A stretch of DNA of 64,000 nucleotides from Sindora glabra (GCA_020226215.1 CM035233.1:5890001-5954000); one strand, 5' to 3'. Shown: positions 14,201 to 26,637, numbered from the stretch's first letter. Notes: generated by a model not told the origin, from the sequence alone. Translations and numbers: made by a program.

Positions 14201-15226
14201 TTGATATGTCTTATCTTTTTTCATCTATGAGATTTAAATGACTATTATAAAATTTTAATCAAAACAACATATAGGTGATGAAAGAGAAATATTTTTGCAA
14301 AATTACAAAATTTTAAGTAAAAACAACATACAAATTAAAGCATAAATCAATAGATAATGAGAAATAATATCTCCACAAGTTTATACAAAATAATTACACT
14401 AAATTATCAATAAAAAAATACATGTCTACAAAATAACTATACAAAAATAATGAAAAAATCACTATGTATCAAAACATTTATCCTTAATGCAAACTTTAGC
14501 ATTGTTGCCAAAATTTCTCTGCTTTGTACACTCCACTAGAAATAAGAGAGTATACAATAAGAAAAATGGATGGAAGTGAAGTGAGAAATCAATAGTAATT
14601 ATCATTCACAAACTCTTCCATTATGTTTTCACTACATGGGAAATGAGAGACTATAGAATGGGAGAGAAACAAAAGTTAAGTTTATTCCATTGTACATTCT
14701 TTCGATAAAAGTGAAGTAAGAAATTGGTTATAATATTATATACCAAATTTATCATACTCGAAAGCATATTGAAGAGATGTCAAAAGAGTTTATATGGAAA
14801 AAGAAAGTTTAAGCAAAGATACATAGGAAAAAAATAAACATTAGTTATTAAACAAAACTGATGTCTTATCATCTACAATTTATAATGAGATTTTTCAAAT
14901 TTTTTTTAGATAATAACTATTAAATAGGAAAGATATCTTATGCTTTTGTAATTTCTAGCAACATTCTTGAAATGCCTTTAAAATAATGATTGTTAAATAA
15001 GATTGATGTCTTATGATTTTGTTATTTTCAATGAGACTCTTTAAATACCTTTTAGATGATGGTTTAATATACAACTAACATTAAAAGTTGCCATGCAAGT
15101 TTTAAACATCAATTATTTTCTTAAATGTTATCTTAAATTTTTTGTATAATTTCAAAAATGTCACTGTGTTAAAATAGATATTAATTTTTTTGTTGATCGA
15201 TGTCTATCAATAATTTTATAGTAGTG
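11259..15226. mobile_element. Complete non-autonomous CACTA-type element, second family
   Basis: The left end is CACTACTACAAAATTGCTGA at 11259. The right end, read from the other strand, is CACTACTATAAAATTATTGA from 15226. The 3-bp target duplication TAA lies at 11256-11258 and 15227-15229. These are the terminal and target features of a CACTA element. Length is 3968 bp. No transposase domain can be read on either strand. Weak open frames (11678-12046 minus; 12636-12935 plus; 12701-12913 minus) have biased, unrecognisable composition. It would depend on a transposase supplied elsewhere. The terminal sequences differ from those of the CACTA family at 1-4370 and 27021-36166. Confidence 0.8.
14847..15065. 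repeat. Three subterminal direct repeats, period about 73 bp
   Basis: ATTAAACAAAACTGATGTCT (14847), ATTAAATAGGAAAGATATCT (about 14919) and GTTAAATAAGATTGATGTCT (about 14992) begin three diverged units. They lie 160-380 bp inside the right end of the CACTA-type element, where transposase-binding repeats are expected. Confidence 0.6.
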
Positions 15227-15229
15227 TAA

Positions 15230-17040
15230 TGAAAGTGTCACCTATTAACATAAAACAAGTAAACAGTCTCAAGTAACAAATAACAACCATTATTAAATCA
15301 TAAAAAATTCAATAATTATCCTCCTTGTGACTTTTATCATCCTTACCCCTCACAATCCCAACCTTGTACCTCTTAAGTCAACATTATCTCCTCTTAAATA
15401 AGAGCATAAATTCAACACATGATATTATAATGTAGTTTTAATCATCCCCAACTCATCATTTTCATCCATACCTATGACATCACATTCATAAGGATATCAT
15501 ATTTCATAATATAAAATCACCTATGTCTCATTTCATGGCCACACCATTAATTCCAAGCATAACAATCTATTTACAACATAATTCATGCATCAAAACACTA
15601 CCTTGCCTTTACTACATAGCTTTAAACAACATAGCAATTTGTGTACTTCATTCATGTCAAAACACTTTAGTCATATATTTGTATTAAAAAGAACAAAATA
15701 CCCTCAATAGTGCTTATGTACCAATTCCACTGGTAAACAATTGTCAAATAAGCAATTATAGTTAATTCTATTATTAAATTGTGAAATAGGGCTAGAAGAA
15801 TCACTTTCAGAATATAGTTGATTCTATTATTAAATCATGAAATAGGGCTAGAAGTATTGCTTCCCAAATCAATTCAAGCCTTCCAATAACTTTCTAGAAG
15901 AAGTGAATTGCTTTGCAAATCAATTTTAGACTTTCTAATAACATTTTAAAAGAAATGAATCATTTTTATAAGATGCATTCTTGATGCAATAAATTATTTT
16001 ATAAATTGCTTCCCAATCTAGTACATTTTGGGCTTAAAAAAAGCTTCATGTATGAACACTTTGCAATTTTCTCGAAATTTTAACCATTCCTATGCCATAA
16101 CTGCCATCCAACAACCATTAATTTAGGACTAAATCATACAAGATCATAAATGCGACATAGTAAAACTATTTATACATCAATTCCATCATTAAATCAATTT
16201 AAGTCAAACATCACCAATTAACACTAGCCTACATATTTTGCATGTAACCATAGAAAAACCTTAAAACTCTATGTTCAACTAAGCAAAACACCTAAATTCT
16301 TTGAGAGAAGGCTAGAATATGGAAGAGGTAACTACAAATAAATTCAATGTTGTTTAACCTAAATCATAGAAAAATTTGGAATTTCTTGAGTTAGGGTTCA
16401 TTTTTCTCATTTGAGCTCAAATATTGTATGTCTGCTAAATTTTTGAAGATGATTAAAGCAAAATTCTACAAGGAGAAAATTTTACTTTAATTGAAGGAAG
16501 AAATTAATGATTAGTTGACTTCCCTTGCTTGATTGGGAGATGAAGATAGAGTGAAAAAGATGAGATTGAGGGAGTGTGGAAAGATTGAGGGTTGGATAGG
16601 CTTTTTATGAGAAATGGAGAAGGAATGGTTGATTTAGGAGATAAATAAAGAATAGTGCATGGACAAAATAGGGAAAATATCCTAAATTTTCTCCACACTT
16701 ATATATTTACTTCTAATCACTAATTTTACTCAAAATTATTATTCCCACTCTCACTAAATTATTAAATTTCAATTTAGCCAATATCTTACTCATATTTTCT
16801 TGTCACAATTTATCCCTTATTCCATACTCATTCCATTTCAATTATTACCCTTGACATTATTTTAATTACTCTCTTTGTAAAAATAAAATTTCTAAAATTC
16901 TAAAAAGGGTATAATAGTTTGGTTTAAAAGAAATCCACTTTTTTTTTTCATTTTTTCTTTATGAGATTACACAAAATGAGGAAATGGTAGTTCCTTCCAA
17001 TTTCTTAGGAAATTAGATTCTCTTATTCTAGATTTTGAGT
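15230..17040. other. Gene-free stretch with a 56-bp direct repeat
   Basis: A unit beginning AGTTAATTCTATTATTAAAT at 15760 recurs as AGTTGATTCTATTATTAAAT at 15816, both ending in GAAATAGGGCTAGAAG. The region is somewhat richer in C on the plus strand between 15330 and 15700. It may include old LTR-type or leader sequence (16240-16700), but no terminal repeat, primer site or protein domain could be shown. Confidence 0.45.
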
Positions 17041-17545
17041 TTATCATCTTCAAAATAATAATAATAATTTATTATTATAAAATGACAATAAAATTAAAAA
17101 TAAAAATAATTATGAAAGAATAATAATTAATAATAGTAATGATAAAAAATAATAATAAATAAGATATTAGAAATAGTGATAATAATGCTAATTAAATAAA
17201 AATAAATAATCATATAATAATTATAATAATAAAGATAGTAAAATAGTTAGTAATATAGAAATAATTAATGATATTAGTAAAAAATTAATAAATATTAATA
17301 ATAGTAAAATAATTATTATTAAAAATACTAAATAATAAAAGTAATAATGGAAGGAAACCATATTAATAAAATATTAATAATTGATCTTAATTAATTATAA
17401 AAATAATAATATTGGTAAATTTAACTAATGATAAAATATTAATAATAGTAGTAATAATATAGTAAAATAATAGCAATAAATAATAAATAATAAGATAATA
17501 ATTATTTAAAAACAATTAAAAATAAATTATTTTTTGTGTAATATT
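17041..17545. repeat. Low-complexity AAT/ATT tract
   Basis: Five hundred bases made almost wholly of AATAATAATA-, TAATAATT- and AAATAAAT-type strings. A non-coding simple-sequence region, prone to slippage. Confidence 0.8.
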
Positions 17546-18848
17546 TATTAGTAGAGTGAATTAGAAAAATCTAATTCCGTTTTTTATTTAAACGAAATAA
17601 AATGAATAATCTTGAAATATTTATTATGTTTCTTCTTCTTTTTTTCTTTCTTACTTTCTTTTCCTTTTCCCAATTAGACCAAACCACCCCTTAAATCTTA
17701 GGAAATTCAGTTGTTTAGTCAACTTAGTTAACTTGTGTTGTAAACTTAGACTTCCGTCATGGATAACATAATTAATTGTCAAATTGAGATCTATATATAA
17801 TGAATTGAAAAGTCTATTTTCTGAATGCTAAATTGCATCCTAAATCAATTCTAAATAATTTTAAAAACAAAAGTTAGAGTATGCCCGTACGTCAAGGCAA
17901 AAAATATCAAAATAACACATTAACTAGGTTACTTGTGTACTTGAAAATTAAAGAGAGAAAGAGAGAGAGAGAATAATTCTTCATTTTAATTTATATTCTT
18001 TTATTAGCAAAATCCAAACAAATCATACATTGACGTTTCCAAGCAGGCATTGCTGGCATGTGAATCCAAATCAAAAGCAAACCAAAACTTAAGACCATAC
18101 GAATAGACTACTAAAACGTAGGAATATTATTGGGGCAAAATGATGCCTTGTTGGTAGCCTTCTTTCTTAGTCATATTTAATTTGACCAAAGAAGGCCCAT
18201 TGACCGGCTTGACTTCCCAGACTTTGTTGAGAGAGAGCGGCCGCTTGTCTCATAATATTCAGGAGTTTCCATCTCCCTATATTTCACGCATGGTTTGAGG
18301 GCCCAAACATCATAATGACGTACCATATCACTAGTTTTGGAGCCAAAATGCTAAATGAACAGGGTCAAATAATTTTATGCGAATAGCTAAGACGTTGGTA
18401 AGTATTTTCCGAAGTAAAATATTATTTAATGATATACTATTTATATTGATAACTAAAAATAATGATACTTAAAAGTTTAAAAATAGAGAAAAGAAAATTT
18501 CTTTTTGAAATAGAAGAAGTTACTTTCCTCAAATTTTTTATATTTAATATTAAATAAGTAAAATATTTTCTTTCATATTATTATTTTTATAATTATATTT
18601 TGAAGAAAATATTTTCCGACAAAACAAACGGAGCCTAAGATTGTGATTCTTGAATTTTTTGTTTTTTGCTTCAATGTACTATATTGTATGTAATACTTTT
18701 CAAACTTTAAGAAAAAGAATCTTATATTAACTCATAAAAAATATGCTTATTTATATTTGTAGGGTGTTCTTTTGGATCTTAATAATTACTTGACACTTAT
18801 TTAAGAGTTGGAGCATTTGGCCTAATAGCCTCCCCTACATATTCTAAC
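17546..18848. other. Gene-free stretch with a GA microsatellite
   Basis: A GA-rich tract lies at 17951-17972. About 18170-18320 has mixed, genic-looking composition with GGCCCATTGACCGGCTTGAC and a GCGGCCGC site at 18239, but no open frame. About 18420-18640 is AT-rich and ends in a CAAAACAAACGGAGCC-like motif often seen near small transposon ends. No gene is supported. Confidence 0.45.
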
Positions 18849-19198
18849 CCTTTACTTGATTGTAAAGAAAAAGAAAATAAGAGAAAGAAAATAATAAAAA
18901 AAAGTTTTATCTTTTCTTACTTAGATAGGGAGAAAATAAAAGGAAAAAAAATGATTTTCTCTTTACTTGTTTAAATAGAATAGTAAGAAAAAATTAAATT
19001 AAATTAAATGATAAATTTAACCTTCAAATCAATAAGATAATAGTCAAATTAAAGTAAATTAAAAGTAACATTGTAATAAGTCAATTTTCTACTTCTTTTC
19101 TACTCATATATGCACTAAGAAAATTTTTTGATGAGTGATACTCCATTTTTCTACTCATTTTCTTTTCTATCCCTTTTCTACCTTACAATTAAGTAAGG
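18849..19198. mobile_element. MITE-like element with terminal inverted repeats
   Basis: The left terminus CCTTTACTTGATTGTAAAG faces CCTTACTTAATTGTAAGG read from the opposite strand at 19198. The purine-rich sequence after each terminus (AAAAGAAAATAAGAGAAAG versus AAAAGGGATAGAAAAGAAAAT) also pairs imperfectly. About 350 bp, non-coding, AT-rich, as expected of a miniature inverted-repeat element. I could not identify a convincing target-site duplication, so the superfamily is open. Confidence 0.55.
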
Positions 19199-19669
19199 AA
19201 AAACATTATTATGTACTTCTTTTCTATGCTTGAATTTTCTTTCCAACAATTTTCTAAAAAAATAAGCAAGGAATAAATGGTTTAATGAGACATATTTTGA
19301 ATTAAAAAAAAAAGGTAGCCCCACTTTAATGAAAATTGATACATAATTTTGTCCCTTTTTAACTACATTTGTTCTTATTATGTAAAGGTTCATTTTTACC
19401 TACGTGTGTATCTATCTGTGTGTGTGTGTGTTTATGTGATTAATTGATTCCCATATTGCTGTCTACCTTTTATCACCTCATAATTGATTCGAGGTGCTTA
19501 GTATTACATGTGTTATCTCTCATTTGTAGAATTCAAATGATAAACAATCAATTTCTAACTTATTCAATATTATGAATTCAAGTGTTGGATATATCATAAA
19601 TTAAATTATGTGTGGTTAAATGGAATGAAATAGAATTGAAAAAGGAAACGAATAAAAGGCTTACTTGGT
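19199..19669. other. Gene-free stretch
   Basis: Holds a short TG dinucleotide run (about 19416-19432) and otherwise unremarkable AT-rich sequence up to the start of the duplicated block. Nothing coding seen. Confidence 0.5.
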
Positions 19670-20932
19670 ATGTATTATGGAACTAAAATATTCATTTCCT
19701 AGAAAATAATATTCCATCAAATAATAGAATTTACATTCTTTAATAAGAGTGATAGAGTGAGCTATTGCATTATTTATGGATTAGCCGTTTTACGCACATA
19801 TTTTTCATATTTTTCATATATTCCAACAATACACTTTGTTAACATATGATAAAAAAGTATTGATTTCTAAATATTTCTCTATTTAAAATATTTTAATAAT
19901 TATATTTTTAATGATATAATTTAAAATATAACAGTTTTATATTCTTATAAAAAATATTTAACTTAAAAATTTAGTAAATAATAATTTTTATGTTTTTAAT
20001 ATAGAAGATGTTTTGTTAATTACAACTTTAATGATAAAATTTAAATTGTAACTATTTTATTATTAATTATATCATATATTTTAATTATATTAAATTATTT
20101 AATAAGATATTTATTATTTTTATAATAAGAATATTATTTTCTTTAATTATATTTTTTTCATTCCATTCTTATATTATTTTATTATACCAAATATTAAAAT
20201 AAAATAGAATATTCATTTCATTTTCTATCATACCAAATTAATTATAAAATGGTTATCTTATTACATTTTGTTTTCTTTTTCTCATTCCATTCCTTCAAAA
20301 CAAACACACTGTACTTCGTCAAAATGGGACGCAACACCACGGGATATAGCCCACTCGTAGTGTGGCTAAATGCAAATAGAAGCTAAACCCACTTTTTTTG
20401 GGAAGTTGTCAAAGCTAAACAAGCACAACTCTAAATTACAATTATATTGCATGTAGTATTATTGTTAAATGTTTCTAGCTGCAATGGCTATTAATTTATA
20501 TATTTTACTTTATAACATTTTTGTATACGCATATTTACTTATAATTTTGCTCATTGTAACATAATTGTAATAATTATAACAATATAAACTTAAATCAGTT
20601 TTTTATTTCATGCACCGGTAATGTAATTCTGTTTACACCAATAGTGCATAAAATTGTATCACGTATCCCTTACGTAACTATCATTTAGATATAATGTATT
20701 CTATATTTTTTTACCTTTATCTACCAAAAAACAATTTCTTTAACTTTTCAATTAAATATGTTCCATCATTTTTAAATTTTATTATTTATTATTCTTTAAA
20801 ATTATAATAATTAATTATAAAAAAATTCATCTTTTTAAAATTTTTTGCTTGTAAAAAAGAAAAAAGGTGCACAACATTAGCTGTCAGTTACTACTAATTG
20901 GCGTTCAGGTTGTGCCCACTGTAGAGTCAAAC
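19670..20932. repeat. Tail copy of the tandem duplication (unit 0, no gene)
   Basis: 19679-19827 aligns with 24384-24537, both running from TAAAATRTTCATT through TTATGGAYTAGCC to TATATTCCAACA. 20180-20340 aligns with 26637-26790. 20740-20932 aligns with 26830-27020, including GCGTTCAGGTTGTG and the sequence leading to GTAGAG. This copy lacks the truncated CACTA element present in the same place in units 1 and 2. It holds about 340 bp (19835-20180) that those units have lost, so it serves as an empty-site reference. No coding content. Confidence 0.7.
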
Positions 20933-21529
20933 GATCCAAAACTTGGTAGACTTGAACCAATCAAAGGACCTGGTTAGTAGAAAGCAATCTACACGAGAAA
21001 AAGCAAATTCTACGTAAATATTGGGTTAGGTTCGGTACAACCTCAAAAAAAAGTTGTATTCATGTGATCTTTTACAAATTTTCTAAAATAATTTCATAAA
21101 ATTCATAATTTTTTTCATAAAATTTTATAATTTCTCCATTTAACATAAGTTATATAGAATGTAGCTATTTTTATAAAATTCACAATTTTTTTATAAGATT
21201 TTATAATTCTATTCACATAAATCTCATAATATGAAATAATGATCCTACAAGATAAAAATTTGAAAAGTTATTACAAATTTTAATTAAAAAATCATAAATT
21301 TTATATAAAATATTATGAATTTGATAAAAAAAATTATATAAAACTTATAATAATTATATCGATACATAATATTTTAAAAATACACATGAGAAATCCCCGA
21401 ATATATACAGTACCATATACTCTCTCCAACGGTAAAGTTGTGTTTGCGAAGAGTCCCTCTGCGTAAGCAAGCGTTTTTCTTTTACTAATTGCATCATACA
21501 AGGCTATGTCAAATAGTGTCTTAAACTAA

Positions 21530-21967
21530 CTAAACCAAAGATGAAATGACATTCTTGACCATCTCTACAGCATGAATCAAAACCACACCAGAAGATACAG
21601 GCACACTCAGAGCAACAAGTGCTACAATACCCAATGCAACACTCGGCCTAACACTCATCAAATGTGACTGCAACAACCCAACTGCTTCACAAACATCTTC
21701 ATCATAATGGGCATAATACTTCTTCTCCCACTGCATCCAATTAGGAGGTGCCTCTTTGTTATTCTTCTCTAACATCTTCATTTCTCTTATACGCTTTCTC
21801 AGCACTATCATATTTTGATCCACCAACTTTCCTCCGTAGTCTCTTCCATTTCTTTCTCTGCTCGCACTCACAATCGCGCCTGCTTGCTCTCTTCTCCGGC
21901 GCCGAGGCGGATCGGAGATCGGCCTCCATGAAAGATTTAGGGAAGAAAGAATTGTTGAAGCTTCCAT
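21530..21967 (-). CDS. Small plant-specific protein, copy 1 (intact, 145 aa)
   Basis: Single-exon frame of 145 residues ending in TAG. Residues 1-40 are rich in Ser and Arg, like a plastid or mitochondrial targeting peptide. Residues 45-105 are a charged segment with RKRIREMKM (57-65), PPNWMQWEKKYY (74-85) and GLLQSHLMSVRPS (97-109). Residues 108-133 are hydrophobic, one probable membrane span near the C-terminus. From memory it resembles a small uncharacterised plant family with the same tryptophan- and tyrosine-containing core; function unknown. The start was chosen because an in-frame stop lies about 16 codons upstream in this copy and the same Met begins all three copies. The block of residues 29-101 is identical in protein to copy 3. 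A TATA-like box lies about 85 bp upstream. Confidence 0.75.
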   Translation of the reverse strand: MEASTILSSLNLSWRPISDPPRRRRREQAGAIVSASRERNGRDYGGKLVDQNMIVLRKRIREMKMLEKNNKEAPPNWMQWEKKYYAHYDEDVCEAVGLLQSHLMSVRPSVALGIVALVALSVPVSSGVVLIHAVEMVKNVISSLV

Positions 21968-22070
21968 TGAATATGGAAAATGGAGAGAACTGAAAGATCT
22001 TTTTCAGCAATTTTGGGGACTGTTGGAGTGTGATGCTGAGCTAATTGGTGCATTATATAGAAATATATGA
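21840..22070 (+). other. Plus-strand open stretch antisense to the 5' end of gene copy 1
   Basis: Between a TAG at 21837-21839 and a TGA at 22068-22070 the plus strand is open for 76 codons with protein-like composition, including EYGKWRELKDLFQQFWGLL and CDAELIGALYRN. There is no in-frame ATG. The same stretch, also 231 nt, is open in copy 3 (60536-60766), and its right part is present in unit 2 from 43309. It could be a relic exon of a divergent gene, or a by-product of overlap with the minus-strand gene and its leader. Confidence 0.35.
22051..22060 (-). promoter_or_regulatory. TATA-like box of gene copy 1
   Basis: On the minus strand this reads CTATATAATG, about 85 bp before the ATG at 21967. 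It is conserved at the same distance in copies 2 (43440-43448) and 3 (60748-60756). Position and sequence fit a plant TATA box with a leader of about 50 bases. Inference only. Confidence 0.45.
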
Positions 22071-22320
22071 AATGAAAGGAAGTGATTCTTGAAAGGGAAG
22101 CAAACAAAAAAGTTACGCGAAGAGATTATCATAAAATATTTTTTACACATAAATTATTGGCTAAAGCCGTGTGAGGAGGAAGACGTGGTAGGATCAATCA
22201 TTCAACCGCTATGCATTAAGTTAGCGGCCGCGGACGTACCGTGGGTTTCGATGTTTCTTATCAAAAGTGAGATACCTAATATTGCTTGACAAAGTTCTGC
22301 TCCACGATAAAATGTGCTTC

Positions 22321-22700
22321 TCAAAAAATTTGGAGCACGTTTCTATAAAGGGGAATAATTCCGAAGTTTCTTTAAAAATGTAATCCCATCTTTTAAAAAA
22401 ATATTTTTTTTTGAATAACATAAATAACTCTGTAATAGCCACTAATAATTTTTTCATAATAATAAAAGTAATAATTTACCTAATACATATATAAAATTAT
22501 AGATTTGAACCCAAAGCATAATATAAAGTAAAGCCCAAGTAAAAAAAATGTATTTCTCAAAAAATTTGGAACCCATGGTTCTAAAAGGGTATAATTTTGA
22601 AGTATCTTTAAAAAAAAAAAATCATTTTGAGGGTATTATACTTTTTATTTATTGAATAACATATATAACTCTGTAATAGACCAATAATTTTAAGGCAATT
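22321..22700. repeat. Two-copy direct repeat (period about 236 bp) upstream of gene copy 1
   Basis: TCTCAAAAAATTTGGA occurs at about 22319 and again at about 22555. Each is followed by a GGTATAAT- or GGAATAAT-type line, TCTTTAAAAA, TTTATTTATTGAATAACATA and AACTCTGTAATAG. The same pair is present in unit 2 (43710-44095) and, rearranged, in unit 3 (61016-61530), so it predates the large duplication. Confidence 0.65.
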
Positions 22701-23033
22701 TTTAAGTTTCCTCTTTCCTTTTTAACGCAAATAATTAGGGAGTGTCTTCCTCTCGCTTTCAGAGTTATCTTGAGAGGCGCTCATTATTACCGGTGGAAAT
22801 CCAAACAAATACAGAAGAGGGGAAACGAATGAAGATAGAGAATATGAATACACCATCATACTTATTAATTAAATAAATATTGTTGATGCCCTCTACTAGC
22901 TTTTTGTATATCAAACATAGAAAAAAGAATTATAAAATTTTGCCTTCGGATTTTTTCTAATGATAAACTTACAGCAACTAAAATTGCTTTTATTAACATT
23001 TGTTTTTTTAATATATATTAATGTTATATATAT

Positions 23034-23167
23034 TAAAAATGAGATTTAAAATTAAGTTTTAAATGAAATCAAGAACTATTATTAAATATATAATTTAAAA
23101 ATAAATTTGTAAAATTCGATCTAATAAATATAAAAAATTCATAACTTAATTTTAAATCTCATTTTTA
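23034..23167. repeat. Perfect 25-bp inverted repeat, hairpin-forming
   Basis: 23034-23058 (core ATGAGATTTAAAATTAAGTT) pairs perfectly with 23143-23167 across an 84-nt AT-rich spacer. It is near-perfect in unit 2 (about 44434-44573) and decayed in unit 3 (about 63755-63890). Probably an old MITE or inverted-repeat insertion in the ancestral unit. Confidence 0.6.
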
Positions 23168-24537
23168 TTAATATATGGCCTCAATTTTCATCGTGGATGT
23201 ATTTAAAATCCTCAAAAGTGTAATTACTGAAAATCAAATTCACAATTATCAACATGATATTAGATCAATAGAAAATATATTGATAACAAACAAATTTGAC
23301 CTATGAATGAACAGTTATTTAAATATTTACTGGAGTGGGAAAAATTATAAATACTCGACTGCCCCCCGTGATAACCATTAATTCATAAAAAATGAAATCA
23401 AATTCACAATTAATTAATTTTAATATCAACTTTTCGAAGTAAGAATAATCAAGTCATTAAATTTATACACATAAGAGTTTAAAATTAAACAAAATATATA
23501 TACAAAAAAAAAGCTTGGCATTCTTAAGAGTGAGGGTATCACTTGAATTAAAGTTCTTGATAATACATAATATCAACTTTATCAAAGAGAAATAGATTAA
23601 ACAAAGATAAGCACTTTTTTAATTTATGGGAGAAAAGGAAATTAAAGCAAGTAGGATCACACCAGGGCAAAACGAATAATTAAAGAAGAAAATTATGCTT
23701 TTGATGGACCCCCCCTACTAAAGAAACATCGTAAATGATCGAAATCGATGATTCATTTACGATATCTTATCGTGGTAGCAGAAACTTTTCCCTGAGTTCG
23801 CGTTGAAGCAACCCTTGCTCGTGTCCCAAGCAAAGCAGGACCATAAGGAATTTGCATACAAATAATCATAAGAAATTAAAAAAGATGATAAATTAAACAA
23901 TTAAACTTTTGTTTTGTTATCTATTTTCCATTAAGTATGATTAAATCTTCTAGTCTCCAAGTGAACATCGACAATCAAGCCTTCCTTTATTTGATAGGAA
24001 AATAAATATTTATGAAAATTAATTTTTTAAAAAGAATAGATTTCTAATAAATAAATTGATTTTGTATTATTTGGGCACATAAAAAATGTACTCTCAGTTC
24101 TTGATATGCGCATAAAGGTAAATTATTTTCTATTCAAAATATTATTATATTTAGGAAATTTATCTTTAAGGTTACACTACTAATGATTTTATTCTTAAAC
24201 TTCTTTCAAAATAAAGGTAAACAAATCTTTATTAGGAAAAATTAGTTAATTATATTTTGTATCAAATATTACATTTAAAGAAGAATACTTAAATATTTCT
24301 TTTTTTCATTTTTGTTATTTTTTTCATAAAGTTAATTCATATTATTTGGACTAAAATTGATAAACAAAAAATTTCAACTATCATGAAATTAAAATGTTCA
24401 TTCCCTAGAAAATAACCACTCCATCAAATGATAGAATCTACATTCTATAGTAAAAGTAATGAAGTGAACTATTCCATCATTTATGGACTAGCCTTTTTAT
24501 ACATATATCCTTCATATTTTTCTTATATTCCAACATT

Positions 24538-25479
24538 CACTATAGGAAGAAAGGCTTTCAATGACAACATTTGTCGTTAGTATGAATATGTCATTTGTTG
24601 TTGAAGTTGTTGGAAAAAATGTCATTGATAAAAATTTGTCAGTGTAGGGTCCAACCCCAACAACACAATTGTTGTCAATAAAAATTGAAGTTTCTATGAT
24701 GATAAAATTGTTGCAAAAAATATTTTCAAAATTTAAAAATTTTTTAATTTTAATCTTTATTGTCAATAAATATTTTCAACTTTGTTGTCACTATAGGTTA
24801 AATTAAAAAAAAATTAGAATAGTACTTTTAGCGACAATAATGTCATTACTAAAACATGTTTCAAAATTTAAATTTTTTTAATTTTAGTAATTAAAGATGA
24901 CATTATCATTGCTATTAGATTAACTATTTTTGACAATAATGTTGTTGCTATAGTTTTAAATTATAAAAATAAAAAAATTAAAATATAAATTTCAGTGACG
25001 ACAATGTTATTGTTGAAACATTATAAAAAATTTTATTTTAGTTTTAGCAATGACTTTGTTGATGCTAAAACTATTTTTAAAATTTAAATATTTTCAAATT
25101 TAAATTTTATTGATAACAATGTCGTCTTTGAAAATTTTCATAAATAAATTAAAATTTAAATGAAATTAAATAAAATTTTTTGAAATATTAAAATAAATTA
25201 TATAAAGTTAAAATTATAATTAAATTAATATATTATTTTTTATAGCATAAATAATAATATTTTTTATTTCAATTTAATTGAATTAATTTAATATTTTTTA
25301 ATTTAATTTTATCTAATTTAAATAGCACAAATAAAATACACCAACAATATAGGTAAAAAATTTGAAAAAACATGATCCAAATGAAAAAAATGAATACTCA
25401 TAAAATAATTGTATAAATGTTCATACATAAAAATAAAAAATTGTATATATATGATTTATATAAATGTCTATACATGAAA

Positions 25480-25519
<40 letters not shown>

Positions 25520-26637
25520 GGTAACCTAAGGGGAAGGGAGGTCTATGTATCCAGATGTATCATTATCCATCCCAATGCTATCATCATCATCCTGATGATA
25601 TGGACAATGCATTAAAGGTCGTGCCCTTGCTATCTGATGATATGGACAATGATATGGACAATGCATTAAGCTATGCAATCGCAAAAGGAAGCACAAGCAA
25701 TATAAGCCCCTACTATCTGAGTAGGGAAGTAAGCTGTGTGAAGTAAACCACCCATTGCTATTACATCTCCTACTAGTGAGCAAGCTACTGGTAACACTCC
25801 TAAATCATCTATTACCTTTGTTGAAGCTGCTATCAGCTCTACTACAACTACTCTTGCAACTCATTAACCTAAGAAAAGTGTTGTGACCTCGCCTTGAAGT
25901 CGAAGGTGCCAGCCAAAAGGTAAAACTGGCCAATAAGCACACAATCTATCGTTTTCTTGTACCCTTGAGGGGTACCAAGCACCTCATCAACAAGTACAAC
26001 CTCATTAATCTGTATAGGAATGTTAATCAAGCCAATGGATGATACACTGGACTACATGTGCTAAGTTACCAGCTCGGTCATTCTTGTCTTGAATTATTAA
26101 AATAAAATTCAATTATAAAGACTACATAATATGTTTGTAAAATTTCTATCATTAAAACATAAGGTTTAGCTAACTTACATATTACTCCTCAAGGGTCAAA
26201 TGTATCCACTCCCCCATTCTATACATGTGTCAATCCCTAAAATTCTTTAGCACCCCTACTATAGCTCACATGTATCCTTATTTCTATATTTATGTTTCAT
26301 GAAAAAAAGGATGAACATAATTATTGACTTAGTGAACAAATTATACATTTAAATCATGAATAATAAGTTAAATAACCTTATTATAATAATATGTGCCAAT
26401 GGATTTCAATCCATGCCAATCATTCACCACCTTTTTCACCCTATTCTCTACATTCCTCACAGACAACTCTTGAAAATTAAGAAATAATCATAAAATATTG
26501 TTATGTTTAAGAGTCACAACTGAAGTATAATTTCAACAAATGAAATAATCATATAAATTTATTAAATATCATACTTACTCTATAAACTTTGCTATTAAAG
26601 AAGTTCATACATCTTTGCCAAGTCTATGCTTGTTCTT
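24538..26637 (-). mobile_element. Truncated CACTA transposon B
   Basis: Starts with CACTATAGGAAGAAAGGCTT at 24538. It carries subterminal motifs of the GACATTGTCATC / GACAATGTCGTC type to about 25130, then the 3' half of the TNP1-like protein on the minus strand (acidic tail DDDDSIGMDNDTSGY near 25530-25600; spliced blocks to about 26620). It stops at about 26637, where sequence matching the empty copy (20180 onward) resumes, so the transposase half and the other terminus are gone along with about 340 bp of flank. A TA dinucleotide run at 25484-25515 is absent from the matching element in unit 2. Same breakpoint as element D. Confidence 0.75.

Noticed and set aside
16504..16698. 64-codon minus-strand open frame
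   Set aside because: Ser/Leu/Pro-rich translation of a purine-rich tract. No start context, homology or conservation.
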